A stretch of 64,000 bases of DNA from Aquabacter sediminis. GTDB lineage: Bacteria > Pseudomonadota > Alphaproteobacteria > Rhizobiales > Xanthobacteraceae. The position numbers and the translations under genes were made by a program. The notes under the pieces are model-generated. The model ran no database searches, had not been told where the DNA came from, and saw nothing but the letters and a program-made list of their open reading frames with translations. The stretch is taken from contig NZ_JARBFX010000010.1 in the NCBI RefSeq assembly GCF_028863665.1, positions 62,001 to 126,000 on the forward strand. Direction: 5' to 3'. Below, one piece after another: positions 46,021 through 55,052 of this stretch (positions are counted from its first letter, which is position 1; every line of letters begins with the position of its first letter).

Positions 46021-46911
46021 TCAGGCCTCCCGCGCGAAATCGATGCCGGCTGCCCGGTAGTCGTCCCCTTCCAGAGGCCCCCAGAGATTGCGCAACCGCT
46101 TGACGGAGGCCAGGGGCCAGGTGCGCGGCTCATGCGAGGCGTCGCAGTCGATCCGCTCCATCTCGATGGAGGTCTCGACGACACAGCCGTTCGGATCGAT
46201 GTAGTAGCTGAAGATGTTGTTGCCCGCGCCGTGGCGCCCGGGTCCCCACAGCATCGCACGCCCCTTCGATGCCAGCACGTCCGCGAGCCGCGCAATATTC
46301 TCGAAGCAACTGGTATCGAACCCGTAATGGTGAAGCTTTGCGGCTCCGGTGCCGATGGCGAGCGTATGGTGATAGCCATCAGCGGCACGAAACCATATGA
46401 GCCCATCATCGGCGGTGCGATCGGACAGCTTCATGCCGAAGACGTCGACGCAGAAGGCACCGAAGCCGCGTGTGTCCTCCACCCGCACATTCACATGCTC
46501 CAGGCGAACGGGGCTGGCAAGATGCACGCCCTGCGGTCCCGGCTGATCGCGGGGCACCGGCGTGTGCACCTCGAATATCAGGCCATGCGGCGTGCTGAAG
46601 CGCACGGCGCATTTCACGTTCGGGAAATAGGATATGTCTGCAAGGATCTCGCAGCCGTGGGCTTCCGCCCGGCGTCGCACCTCGGCCACCGCGTCCGCGT
46701 CCATGGCCTCAAGACCAACCGCAAGAACCGCCTTCTTCCGGCTCCTGAAATAGCCGACCTCGTGGCGCCGCGTGTTGCACGACAGGGTGACGAGGTTTTC
46801 GCTCCGGTCGACGATGCGCAGGCCGACGATATCTGAAAGATCCTGAGCCGAGCCCTCAGGATCAGGCGTGGCGAGTGCGATGTGGCCCATCTGGCGGATG
46901 AGATAACTCAA
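46021..46911 (-). CDS. Type I extradiol (VOC-fold) dioxygenase
   Basis: Protein of 296 residues with two VOC domains (about 5-120 and 136-260). It resembles catechol 2,3-dioxygenase or dihydroxybiphenyl dioxygenase. The expected iron ligands of the C-terminal domain are His139 (EHVNVRV), His193/194 (KLHHYGF) and Glu about 245 (CVVETS). It would open a catechol-type ring next to a hydroxyl. Last gene of a four-gene minus-strand operon, 33 bp after the FAH gene. Exact substrate unknown. Confidence 0.85.
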   Translation of the reverse strand: MSYLIRQMGHIALATPDPEGSAQDLSDIVGLRIVDRSENLVTLSCNTRRHEVGYFRSRKKAVLAVGLEAMDADAVAEVRRRAEAHGCEILADISYFPNVKCAVRFSTPHGLIFEVHTPVPRDQPGPQGVHLASPVRLEHVNVRVEDTRGFGAFCVDVFGMKLSDRTADDGLIWFRAADGYHHTLAIGTGAAKLHHYGFDTSCFENIARLADVLASKGRAMLWGPGRHGAGNNIFSYYIDPNGCVVETSIEMERIDCDASHEPRTWPLASVKRLRNLWGPLEGDDYRAAGIDFAREA

Positions 46912-46944
46912 GATAGCCCCCGGTCTGAATAGCGGATGATGCGG

Positions 46945-47814
46945 TCAAATGACGAAGTCTTCGGCTTCTTTGGCGATGCTGTTGCGCAGCACGCCAATGC
47001 CGGAAATCTCCACCTCGACAGTGTCTCCAGCCTTCATCCAAAGCGGGGGCTTGTGGAACGCACCCACGCCGCCGGTGGTGCCCGTGATGATGACGTCACC
47101 CGGCTCAAGTGTGATGAATGACGAGCAATAGGACACCAGGGCCGCAACATCGAAGATGAGATCGTCCAGGGTCGCGCTCTGGACCACCTGCCCATTGAGG
47201 CGCGTAACCAGTGTCTGAGCCGAAATGTCGGGCAGCGCGTCCGCCGTCACCATCCAGGGGCCGAACGCACCGGTCTTCGGAAAGTTCTTGCCCGGTGCAA
47301 ACTGCTGGGTATGGCGCTGCCAGTCCCGCAGGCTCCCGTCATTATAGCAGGAATAGCCGGCGACACGGCTCATCGCCTGCTCCGGCGTCACGTATCGGCT
47401 GCGGGTGCCGATAATGACGGCAAGCTCGCCCTCATAGTCGAACTGGTCCGAGACCTTCGGGCAAAGCATGTCCGCGTTCGCGCCCACCTGGGATTCGGCA
47501 AAACGCGTGAACATCATCGGCTTGGCGGGCATTTCCCTGCCGGTTTCCTTGACGTGGCTCGCATAGTTGACGCCTACGCACAGGATCTTGGAAGGGTTTG
47601 GTATGACCGGCGCCAGTTGCACATCCGACCATGCGACTGAAGGCGCGTTCCCCTCACGCGAGCGAGCAAAAGCGAGGCCGTTCTCATCGGCAAGCAGATC
47701 CCGCAGCGATGCGTAACGATCCCCCAGATCGACAATACCCTGCGGGCTGGCGTCGGGACCCGTGACGATGCCAAAGCTTTCACGGTCTTTATGATTATAT
47801 GTAACCAGCTTCAT
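46945..47814 (-). CDS. Fumarylacetoacetate hydrolase family protein
   Basis: FAH-fold enzyme of 289 residues that acts on C-C bonds of oxo-acids (hydrolase, decarboxylase or isomerase in ring-cleavage pathways). Family hallmarks: LCVGVNYASHVKETG, FDYEGELAVIIG with metal-binding Glu residues, ARSRYVTPEQA-like spacing, GPWMVTADALPD and the closing GDVIITGTTGGVG. Its place between an extradiol dioxygenase and a thiolase suggests it handles the meta-cleavage product. Confidence 0.9.
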   Translation of the reverse strand: MKLVTYNHKDRESFGIVTGPDASPQGIVDLGDRYASLRDLLADENGLAFARSREGNAPSVAWSDVQLAPVIPNPSKILCVGVNYASHVKETGREMPAKPMMFTRFAESQVGANADMLCPKVSDQFDYEGELAVIIGTRSRYVTPEQAMSRVAGYSCYNDGSLRDWQRHTQQFAPGKNFPKTGAFGPWMVTADALPDISAQTLVTRLNGQVVQSATLDDLIFDVAALVSYCSSFITLEPGDVIITGTTGGVGAFHKPPLWMKAGDTVEVEISGIGVLRNSIAKEAEDFVI

Positions 47815-47847
47815 CTTGTTTGTTTCCTGAATGCAGAAGGATCGGTT

Positions 47848-49098
47848 CTATTTTCCGCCGAGGATGGTGACGACGGTCGCAGCCTCCTCGCAGCCAAGGA
47901 AGCCACCGCCATTTTCCGCAATGGCCCAGCGTGCTCCGCAGACCTGCCGCGCGCCGGCCTCGTGGCGGAGTTGTGTGACGAGTTCGTGGATCTGCATGAC
48001 GCCGGTCGCGCCGATGGGATGGCCCTTGGACAGGAGACCACCGGACGGATTCACGGGGATTCGGCCTCCCAGCCGGGTCGCGCCCGACTCGGTCAGGGCG
48101 CCGCCCTCGCCCCTCGCGCAGAAGCCCAGGTTCTCAATCTGGATGATTTCAGCGAAAGCGGTGGCGTCATGCACTTCGGCCAGAGACATGTCCTGCGGCC
48201 CCACGCCGGCCTGCTCATAAGCCCGCAGTGCGGCCCGCCGCCCCAGATGGCTGTCCAGATCATCCACACCACGGGTACTGGACGAGGTGAGGGCACAGGC
48301 CGCAAGCGGCACTGCCCTTTTGGCGTCAAAACGCCGGAGGCTGCTGCCCGTGCAGAGAATAAGCGCCGCCGCGCCGTCGCTGATGGGCGCGCACATGGCG
48401 CGCGTGAATGGCCATGAGACGGGCCTGTCGGCCAGCACCTCGTCGATGGTCATGTCAAAGCGATATTGCGCATCGGGATTGAGGGTGGAGTTGTGATGGT
48501 TTTTCGCCGCCACGGCTGCGATCTGGCGCTGCGTGGTCCCGAAGCGCGCCATGTGATAGCGCCCGAATGCCGCGTAGATGTCCATGAACACGCTGCGCTC
48601 GGCTGACGCCTCAATTCCCGGAGGGATGGGCATGGCTTGCGCCAGAGCCAGCAATTGTTCCAGCTGTTCATCAAAGCGCAGGACATCCGTGCTGCCCTTG
48701 AAAGCCGCAAACATGCCCTGGCGGTTTTCGGGGAAGAACATCTTCTCCGCGCCAACAACTGCGACGACCTCACCGAACCCGGCCTTCAGGTAAGCAACCG
48801 CATTCAGGAGGGCGGTGCTTCCGCTGGCGCACGCATTCTCGACATTCGTGACCGGGACGCCGGCAATCCCCGCGTCCCGCAGAGCCACTTCGCCGCGAAT
48901 GCCATTCTGGCCCTCAAGCAGCGCCTGCCGCGTATTGGAAAACCATGCAGCTTCAATGGCGGACGCATCCGAAAGGCCGGCATCGGCAAGCGCCCTGGAC
49001 AGGGCGATCTGCGACAGCTGGCGAACGGATCGGTCGGGTTGCTTGCCCAGCGCCGTCATGCCAGAGCCGACGATGTATACTCCAGTGCCAGACGCCAT
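47848..49098 (-). CDS. Thiolase, SCP2/acetyl-CoA acetyltransferase-like
   Basis: Thiolase-superfamily protein of 416 residues. The nucleophile Cys is in VENACASGSTALLNA (about residue 90), and the C-terminal catalytic His is in NPSGGLLSKGHPIGATG. The GSGMTALGKQPDRSV opening and the missing second Cys motif point to the SCP2/lipid-transfer type, which cleaves or condenses acyl-CoA side chains. Its ATG overlaps the stop of the ligase gene by one base (TGATG), so the two are translationally coupled. Confidence 0.88.
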   Translation of the reverse strand: MASGTGVYIVGSGMTALGKQPDRSVRQLSQIALSRALADAGLSDASAIEAAWFSNTRQALLEGQNGIRGEVALRDAGIAGVPVTNVENACASGSTALLNAVAYLKAGFGEVVAVVGAEKMFFPENRQGMFAAFKGSTDVLRFDEQLEQLLALAQAMPIPPGIEASAERSVFMDIYAAFGRYHMARFGTTQRQIAAVAAKNHHNSTLNPDAQYRFDMTIDEVLADRPVSWPFTRAMCAPISDGAAALILCTGSSLRRFDAKRAVPLAACALTSSSTRGVDDLDSHLGRRAALRAYEQAGVGPQDMSLAEVHDATAFAEIIQIENLGFCARGEGGALTESGATRLGGRIPVNPSGGLLSKGHPIGATGVMQIHELVTQLRHEAGARQVCGARWAIAENGGGFLGCEEAATVVTILGGK

Positions 49099-50624
49099 CA
49101 GACGCTCTCTCTTTCAAGGATTTCGATCGCGGACACGACATCCCGGCGCGTCACCTTGCCGACGGGATTGGTGGGCATCGCAGGAAGGAAATGGATCGCT
49201 TTCGGCGCACGCACCGGGCCGACTTCCGCCTTGGCAAAGGCGATGAGATCGGCCGCCGTGGTGGCGGCGCCACTGGCCTGCACCACCGCCGCCTCCACCC
49301 GCTCACCCCAGTATTCGTCGGGACGCCCGACCACGATCACCTGCAGCACCTCCGGATGCCGCGCCAGCGCCGCCTCCACGTCCGCGGGGTAAACATTGAA
49401 GCCGCCGGAGATGATGACCTCCCGCAGCCGTCCCCTGAGCGTCAGGTAGCCGCGATTATCAAAGCTGGCGAGGTCGCCGGTGTGCAGCCAGCCATCGACA
49501 ATGGTCGCCGCGGTCTGGTCGGGGCTGTTGAGATAGCCGCGCATCACCAGATCGCCGCGGACCACCACCTCGCCGGTCTCGCCAGCAGGAAGGAACGCCC
49601 CGTCCGGTCCCATGATCTGCACTTCATTGAAGGGGCAGGGACGCCCCACGGTGGAGAGATCGCGCTCTCGGGCAAGCTCCCCGGCCGTGATGGCGGCGAT
49701 CATGCTCGGGGATTCGGTTTGGCCGTAAATGGCGGCAAGACACGGCCCCAGAAGGTCCAGCGCCTGCTGGATCTTCGCTGCCGGCATGGGCGCCGCGCCA
49801 TAAATCAGGCAGCGGAGTGCGGGGTAACGGATGCTGTTCGCCATCGCATGATCCATCAGCGTGTAGATCAGCGTGGGCGGCATGAAGCTTGTGGTGATCC
49901 GCTCGTGAAGCAGCACTTCGGAAAGTTTCGGTGCCTTGGCGCCATCCAGCAGAACAGTGCACCCGCCCACGGCGAAGATGGGAAGCAGAAAGGTCCCAGC
50001 CCCGTGGGTCAGCGGAGCCACAGCCAGCATCCGGTCGTCTTGGGAAAACCCGAAGACGGTCAGCATGCTGGCAATGCAGCTTTCGAAGGCGCGATAGGGC
50101 TGCATCACACCCTTGGGGCTTCCGGTGGTGCCGCCCGTGAACTTTATGGCCATTAGCCCATCGCGCAGGTGCGAGATATCGGCCGGGCGCTCGCCGGGAT
50201 GCCGGGCACACATGCCGGCGACCGTCTCGTATCCCGCGACCTCTCCGGCACACACAAGGCAGTCCCGCTCCAAGGCCGCGAACAGAGGCAGGAAACCGGC
50301 ATCAGCGATAATCAGGGAGAGGTCCGCAGCCACCGCGATGCCGGCAAGTTCCTCACGCGAATTGCGCGGGTTCAGCGGAACCCATGTGTGCCCGGACGCG
50401 AACACGCCCAACATGGCGACCACATGCTGCCAGTTGTTGTGCGCGCAGATGCCGATACGGGCCTGAGGCTCGCGCAGCTGGTGCTGCAGGTAAGCGGCGA
50501 ACGCGTCAACCTGCGCCGCGAGCTGTGCATAGGTCAGGGTGCAACCGCCATCGACCACCGCGTCGCCCAGCGGATTCAACTTCAGGCCACGATACAGAAA
50601 CTTGATCGGTGTCATGCCGCTCAA
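49098..50624 (-). CDS. AMP-dependent acyl/aryl-CoA ligase
   Basis: Class I adenylate-forming enzyme of 508 residues. AMP-binding motif IKFTGGTTGSPKGVMQPYRA (about residues 154-173), AIYGQTESP, hinge and adenylation motif LHTGDLASFDNRGYLTLRGR, and the C-terminal catalytic Lys in PVGKVTRRD. It would activate a carboxylic or aromatic acid to its CoA thioester, the entry step of this operon. First gene of the four-gene operon, with an ATTCTA-type repeat about 80 bp upstream. Confidence 0.9.
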   Translation of the reverse strand: MSGMTPIKFLYRGLKLNPLGDAVVDGGCTLTYAQLAAQVDAFAAYLQHQLREPQARIGICAHNNWQHVVAMLGVFASGHTWVPLNPRNSREELAGIAVAADLSLIIADAGFLPLFAALERDCLVCAGEVAGYETVAGMCARHPGERPADISHLRDGLMAIKFTGGTTGSPKGVMQPYRAFESCIASMLTVFGFSQDDRMLAVAPLTHGAGTFLLPIFAVGGCTVLLDGAKAPKLSEVLLHERITTSFMPPTLIYTLMDHAMANSIRYPALRCLIYGAAPMPAAKIQQALDLLGPCLAAIYGQTESPSMIAAITAGELARERDLSTVGRPCPFNEVQIMGPDGAFLPAGETGEVVVRGDLVMRGYLNSPDQTAATIVDGWLHTGDLASFDNRGYLTLRGRLREVIISGGFNVYPADVEAALARHPEVLQVIVVGRPDEYWGERVEAAVVQASGAATTAADLIAFAKAEVGPVRAPKAIHFLPAMPTNPVGKVTRRDVVSAIEILERESV

Positions 50625-50703
50625 CCGCCGCCGTTTCGACGGCCTCCCGATCCCCCGTTACCGAGCTGAGGCGTTTCCCGCCATTCGAGGGCTGGCTTCA
50701 TAT

Positions 50704-50721
50704 ATTCTAGTATTTTTGATG
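50704..50721 (-). promoter_or_regulatory. Candidate GntR operator before the ligase operon
   Basis: ATTCTA-GTATTT-TTGATG, an imperfect inverted repeat, lies 80 bp upstream of the ligase start. It shares its left half exactly with the sites at 45271 and 53752. Confidence 0.55.
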
Positions 50722-50985
50722 AGTCAAACTGACTTTCCTGGGGTCGGTTTGGCGCGAGCCACACTGCGCATGCAGCACCAACGCGTGCGCATCCGGCGTG
50801 CTCCGCAGCACGCCGGGCATCACGACTGAATGGGCAAGAAAGGGGCGTGAAAGGCCGGTTGCGGCAGAAACGACAGCGGCAGCGACCGCCCTCCGTGGTC
50901 TCCAGCCTCGCGCCCAGGGGAAGCCAGGATCAGACGCTCCGGCCCGGCGGCGTGGCACGGTTCCACGCCTTCAGCGTCGCATCCC

Positions 50986-51822
50986 TCAATGCGCAGCGGC
51001 GCCGGAGAACCCGCCGCGTTGGAGAATCCCGCGACTGAGGAAGATGTCGGTCACCATCTGGGTGGCTTGGTCGAACACGGGATGCCGCCGCGCATCGAGC
51101 CCCCGGGGACGCGGAATATCGATCTCGATCACGCGCTCAACCTGCCCCGGACGCGGCGACATGACGACAACCCGATCGGACAGCAGGATCGCTTCATCAA
51201 GGCTGTGGGTGACGAAAACAACCGTCATGGGCTTGCTCAGCCAGAGATCTTCAAGATCAAGGCGCATTTGCTCGCGTGTGAGGGCATCGAGCGCACCGAA
51301 GGGCTCGTCCATGAGCAGCAGCGGCGGCTCGTGGATCAGGGCGCGAACGATGGAGGCCCGCTGACGCATGCCGCCCGAAAGCTCATCGGGATAGCGGTCC
51401 GCGAAGTCGCGAAGGCCGACGCTCTCGAGCAGGGCGAGGGCGCGGTCGCGATAAGCCTTCTTCGACAGTCCGCGCAGTTCGATCTGGACAAGCACATTGT
51501 CCAGGATGGTCCGCCAGTCCAGCAGCACCGGAGCCTGGAACACGATGCCGAGGTCCGTGACCGGCCCATCGACCGGGCGCCCGGCCACCGTGATCCGACC
51601 CGAACTCGGCGAATGGAGCCCTGCGATCATCTTCATCAACGTGCTCTTGCCGCACCCTGAGGGACCGACAATGGACACGAACTCGCCTTTGGCGATCCGC
51701 AGGGACGTATCATTGAGCGCGACGGTCTGCCGTGCGCCCTCGCCATACACTTTCGAGACCTTGTCGAGAACGATGTGGAAGTCGTCCCCATCCCGACTGG
51801 TGGCCTGAGTGCTCTTGAGCAT
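50986..51822 (-). CDS. ABC importer ATPase (SsuB/TauB/NrtD type)
   Basis: ATPase of 278 residues for an importer. Walker A GPSGCGKST at about 54-62, Q-loop VFQAPVLLDW, signature LSGGMRQRASI, Walker B LLLMDEPFGALD and H-loop VFVTHSLDEA. The wording is that of the nitrate/sulfonate/taurine class. ATG 51822 is chosen since it lies just after the binding-protein stop (20 bp); the frame is open upstream into that gene. Third gene of the transporter operon. Confidence 0.93.
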   Translation of the reverse strand: MLKSTQATSRDGDDFHIVLDKVSKVYGEGARQTVALNDTSLRIAKGEFVSIVGPSGCGKSTLMKMIAGLHSPSSGRITVAGRPVDGPVTDLGIVFQAPVLLDWRTILDNVLVQIELRGLSKKAYRDRALALLESVGLRDFADRYPDELSGGMRQRASIVRALIHEPPLLLMDEPFGALDALTREQMRLDLEDLWLSKPMTVVFVTHSLDEAILLSDRVVVMSPRPGQVERVIEIDIPRPRGLDARRHPVFDQATQMVTDIFLSRGILQRGGFSGAAAH

Positions 51823-51842
51823 TGTGGTATCCAGCCGGTCGT

Positions 51843-52823
51843 TCACTTGTTTACGAATTCCGCCCGGTAATAGGCATCTGCCGGAAGGTCGCCCGTCAGA
51901 ACGCCGGCCTTCTTCATCGTGTCCACCGTCTCCTGCCAATCCTTGGGAACGAGAGGGCCGACGGGCTTGTTGCCGTAATACTCCTGGATGATCCTGGACT
52001 GCTCGGCGAGAACCTTCCTGTCAATGTCAGGGACGGCAGCGGCGGCAGCCGCGATGGCCGCCTGGGGATCTGCGTAAAAAGCCTTGTAGGACCGGATGGT
52101 CGCTTCCACGAAGCGCTTCACCAGGTCGGGATTGCTTTTGATGATCTGGTCATTGGCGACCACCGTGATGCCAATGGTCGAAACGCCGCTTTCTGCGAAC
52201 GTAATGCAACGGGGATCGCCGCCGGCGTTTCGCACAAGCACCACATGGTCGATGCAGGATCCCAGGATGGCATCGGCGCGCTTGTTCATGAGCGTTGGCG
52301 TCTTGGACGGCCCGTCGATGAAGGCGAGCTTGACATCGTCCTGACCAAGGCCGTTCGCCTTCGCCACGACCGGCCATTGTTGCGTCTGCGCATCGCCGGC
52401 GGTGACGGCGAGCCGCTTGCCCTTGAGGTCCTGCACCGTCGAGATGCCGGAATCGGCCAGGGTGATGACACCGAGCGGCCCCTGATCCTGCACTGTCATG
52501 ACAGCCTTGATCGGAACGCCTTTGGAAACGGCCTGGATGACGGCAACCGCGTCAGCCGTGCCGAACGGCTCGGACCCGGAACCGACCACCTGCGTGGTGA
52601 CGACCGAGCCACGCCCCTCGTTGATCGTGAGATCAATTCCGGCCTGCTCGAAATAGCCGCGCTGCTTGCCCAGGTACCAGGCGAGGCCTGTGCCATTGAC
52701 GAGCCAGTGCAGCCGCACGGAGACCTTGTCGGCCGCAGCCGCCGGGTTCGGGCAGGAAAGCAGGACAGACAGGACGATGGCCGCGAATGCGCCGCCGGGG
52801 CTCTTCTTGTTCGGCACGGGCAC
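51843..52823 (-). CDS. ABC importer binding protein (NMT1/SsuA-like)
   Basis: Periplasmic binding protein of 326 residues. A signal peptide ends near AAAADK (about residue 32). The NMT1/THI5-like signature WLVNGTGLAWYLGKQRGYFE follows, and then VGSGSEPFGTADA and LKGKRLAVTAGDAQTQQWP. Proteins of this class bind sulfonates, pyrimidines, phthalates and other aromatics. Second gene of the operon, 24 bp after the permease. Confidence 0.92.
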   Translation of the reverse strand: MPVPNKKSPGGAFAAIVLSVLLSCPNPAAAADKVSVRLHWLVNGTGLAWYLGKQRGYFEQAGIDLTINEGRGSVVTTQVVGSGSEPFGTADAVAVIQAVSKGVPIKAVMTVQDQGPLGVITLADSGISTVQDLKGKRLAVTAGDAQTQQWPVVAKANGLGQDDVKLAFIDGPSKTPTLMNKRADAILGSCIDHVVLVRNAGGDPRCITFAESGVSTIGITVVANDQIIKSNPDLVKRFVEATIRSYKAFYADPQAAIAAAAAAVPDIDRKVLAEQSRIIQEYYGNKPVGPLVPKDWQETVDTMKKAGVLTGDLPADAYYRAEFVNK

Positions 52824-52847
52824 TCCCCTCCCTGGAGATGAAGATGA

Positions 52848-53675
52848 TCAGACGGTCTCGCTGCGCGCGCTTGCGGCCGAGGGCCGGCGGCGCGTGAACA
52901 GTCTTTCAGCGAGTTCAACTGCAAAGAAGAGAGCGATGCCGATCATTCCCAGCGTCAGGATCGCGGCAAAGCTCATCGTGGTGTTCATGTCACCATTGTA
53001 TCTCAGCAGGAGATAGCCGAGGCCTTGGTCGGAAGCGACGAACTCGGCCACGATCGCAGCAGTCGGCGCGACGGTCGCCGCGATCCGCAAGCCCACAAAG
53101 ACGTGCGGCAGGGCCGCCGGGAGCCGCACCAGACGAAAGACGCGCCAGCCCGTTGCGCCGGTGGATCGGACGAAATCACCAATCTCGCTCGGCAAGGCGC
53201 GGAACCCCGCCGTGGCGCTCACCATGACGGGGAAGAAGGTGATGAGGAAAACGAGCAGCACCTTCGGTGCGAGGCCGAAGCCGAACCAGATCACGAACAA
53301 GGGCGCGATCGCGATCTTCGGCACGTTCTGCAGCATCACGATGCCGGGATAGACCGTGCTGCCCACCAGCGGAAAGAAGGCGATGGACAATGCGAGCGGG
53401 ATGGCGACGAGGATGGCGCAGCCATAGCCAAGCAGGATGACGCTGGCGGTCGCCACGGCATGCGGCAGAAGAGCTGGCAGATTCACCCACCACTGCGTGA
53501 TCACAGCCCGCGGGCTGGGCAGCAGATATGGCGGCACATCCAGAATCACGACGGCGAGCGCCCATAGGGCGAGAAGTGCGAAGGCGGTTGAAACCGGCCC
53601 TCCGGCAAGTCGCCCCATCTTGGCGAGGGATGGAAGACGGCGGTGGGGGGCGGGAGGCGCGGCGCTCCTGGTCAA
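52848..53675 (-). CDS. ABC importer permease (SsuC/TauC type)
   Basis: Inner-membrane permease of 275 residues with about six helices and the binding-protein-dependent transport EAA-like loop (RSTGATGWRVFRLVRLPAALPHVFVGLRIA). First gene of the three-gene operon; its promoter region holds the perfect ATTCTA-N6-TAGAAT repeat. It probably imports the substrate of the neighbouring catabolic operon. Confidence 0.92.
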   Translation of the reverse strand: MTRSAAPPAPHRRLPSLAKMGRLAGGPVSTAFALLALWALAVVILDVPPYLLPSPRAVITQWWVNLPALLPHAVATASVILLGYGCAILVAIPLALSIAFFPLVGSTVYPGIVMLQNVPKIAIAPLFVIWFGFGLAPKVLLVFLITFFPVMVSATAGFRALPSEIGDFVRSTGATGWRVFRLVRLPAALPHVFVGLRIAATVAPTAAIVAEFVASDQGLGYLLLRYNGDMNTTMSFAAILTLGMIGIALFFAVELAERLFTRRRPSAASARSETV

Positions 53676-54269
53676 CGGTTCACCCCAGCGTAGCTTTTGA
53701 GATTATTTTTATCGGCGGACCAGATCGTCCCCCTAAGGCTATGCTTCTTATATTCTAGTCTTTTAGAATGTCAATGACGCCCCGGCCACGCAGCGTTCTG
53801 ATCCGGCTGCCAGGCCCATGCCCCGGCGCCGCCCGGTTCGAGACGGCACCGGGGCCCTCTTTGTCAATGTCCCGCCCAGCGATGCAGCAAGTGCAACTGC
53901 GCATTGAGCGGCTGCCTCCATCCCCAGAGAGACCGCCTCGGGCTTCTTCAACAGGATCAAACAGTTGAGTGGTCGTCCACGCACTGCGTCCGGCGCCCGG
54001 GGACCGTTCTCGCGGCCCTCATCTGCCCGGCGCCCCTATGCCGGCGCACGCGAGCTAATCAAATGCCACGCCCGCTTCGCGACCTGCGTCTCGATGGCGT
54101 CGGGGTAGGGACGAGGTGCGTGAGCTGTTCGCAGCCGCAACCGCCTCAGACGCGCCTCGTATGGGCGCGAGGCACAAAATCCAGCATTTTCAGAATGTGG
54201 GGTAAAGTGTGGGGAAGCGGGATCGCTGTCTGATTTTGTCGATAAAAATCAGTGATTTGAGAAGATATC
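53676..54269. other. Promoter region and non-coding debris
   Basis: The first 95 bp hold the ABC operon promoter and its candidate operator. The remaining roughly 500 bp have no gene-like frame; short frames on both strands look like decayed sequence. Confidence 0.4.
53752..53769 (-). promoter_or_regulatory. Perfect inverted repeat before the ABC operon, candidate GntR operator
   Basis: ATTCTA-GTCTTT-TAGAAT is a perfect 6-bp inverted repeat with a 6-bp spacer, 77 bp upstream of the permease start. It is the best-conserved of three such sites, all before genes of the same catabolic region. Confidence 0.65.
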
Positions 54270-54297
54270 TGGCGGAGCTAGGCTCAGGACTCATTGA

Positions 54298-54725
54298 TCA
54301 GAGCCAGAAGATGACGGTTGCTGCGATGCAGATGGCCGAGAAGAAGGTGTGTGCGCATCGGTCGTAGCGAGTGGCGATGCGCCTCCAGTCCTTGAGCTTG
54401 GCGAACAGGTTCTCGACCTTGTGGCGCTGGCGGTAGAGGTTCTTGTCGTAGGGATAAGGACGTTTTCGGCTCCGCGATGAGGGGATACAGGGCTGGATGC
54501 CCTTGTCGGCCAGCGCCGCCCGGAACCAGGCACTGTCGTAGCCCCGATCGGCGATCAGGGTTCGGGCCGGCGGCAAGGCATTGAGGACGAGGCGGGCCCC
54601 CTTGTGGTCGCTCATCTGACCCTCCGACAGTACCATGATGATCGGCCGGCCCTCGCCATCGCAGACGGTGTGGAGCTTGGAGTTCAGGCCGCCTTTGGTG
54701 CGCCCGATACGACGGGGAACAGCCC
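54298..54725 (-). CDS. IS5/IS427 transposase, second frame (DDE C-terminal part)
   Basis: Continuation of the transposase in the -1 frame after the A6G slip at 54725-54731. It contains RIGRTKGGLNSKLHTVCD, LIADRGYDSAW and HKVENLFAKLKDWRRIATRYD, the DDE transposase C-terminal motifs with the catalytic Asp and Glu. An internal ATG at 54636 exists, but translation is expected as a fusion with the first frame. Confidence 0.82.
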
Positions 54726-55052
54726 TTTTTTAAGCAGGCTCGCCGCCGTGCGGTGAGCTTTCAGGTGGGTGGCATCGATCATGATGCGCTCGGGTCTCGG
54801 CCCTTCGCCGGCCAGGTTGGCGAAGATGCGGTCGAACACCCCGAGCCGGCTCCAGCGGATGAAGCGGTTGTACAGTGTCTTGTGCGGGCCATAGTCCTTC
54901 GGCGCATCCTTCCACTGCAACCCATTGCGGATCACATAGACGATGCCGCTCACCACCCGGCGGTCATCGACCCGCGGCACGCCATGGGCCAAAGGAAAGA
55001 ACGGCGAGATCCGAGCAATCTGCCGCTCGCTCAGCAGGAACAAATCACCCAT
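54684..55052 (-). CDS. IS5/IS427 transposase, first frame
   Basis: N-terminal transposase part (DUF4096 type) of 122 residues: LSERQIARISPFFPLAHGVP, GIVYVIRNGLQWKDAPKDYG and MIDATHLKAHRTA with the first catalytic Asp. It reads into A6G (codons AAA AAA GGG at about 54725-54731), where a -1 slip enters the second frame. Without the slip it ends in a short unrelated tail. Confidence 0.85.
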   Translation of the reverse strand: MGDLFLLSERQIARISPFFPLAHGVPRVDDRRVVSGIVYVIRNGLQWKDAPKDYGPHKTLYNRFIRWSRLGVFDRIFANLAGEGPRPERIMIDATHLKAHRTAASLLKKGLFPVVSGAPKAA

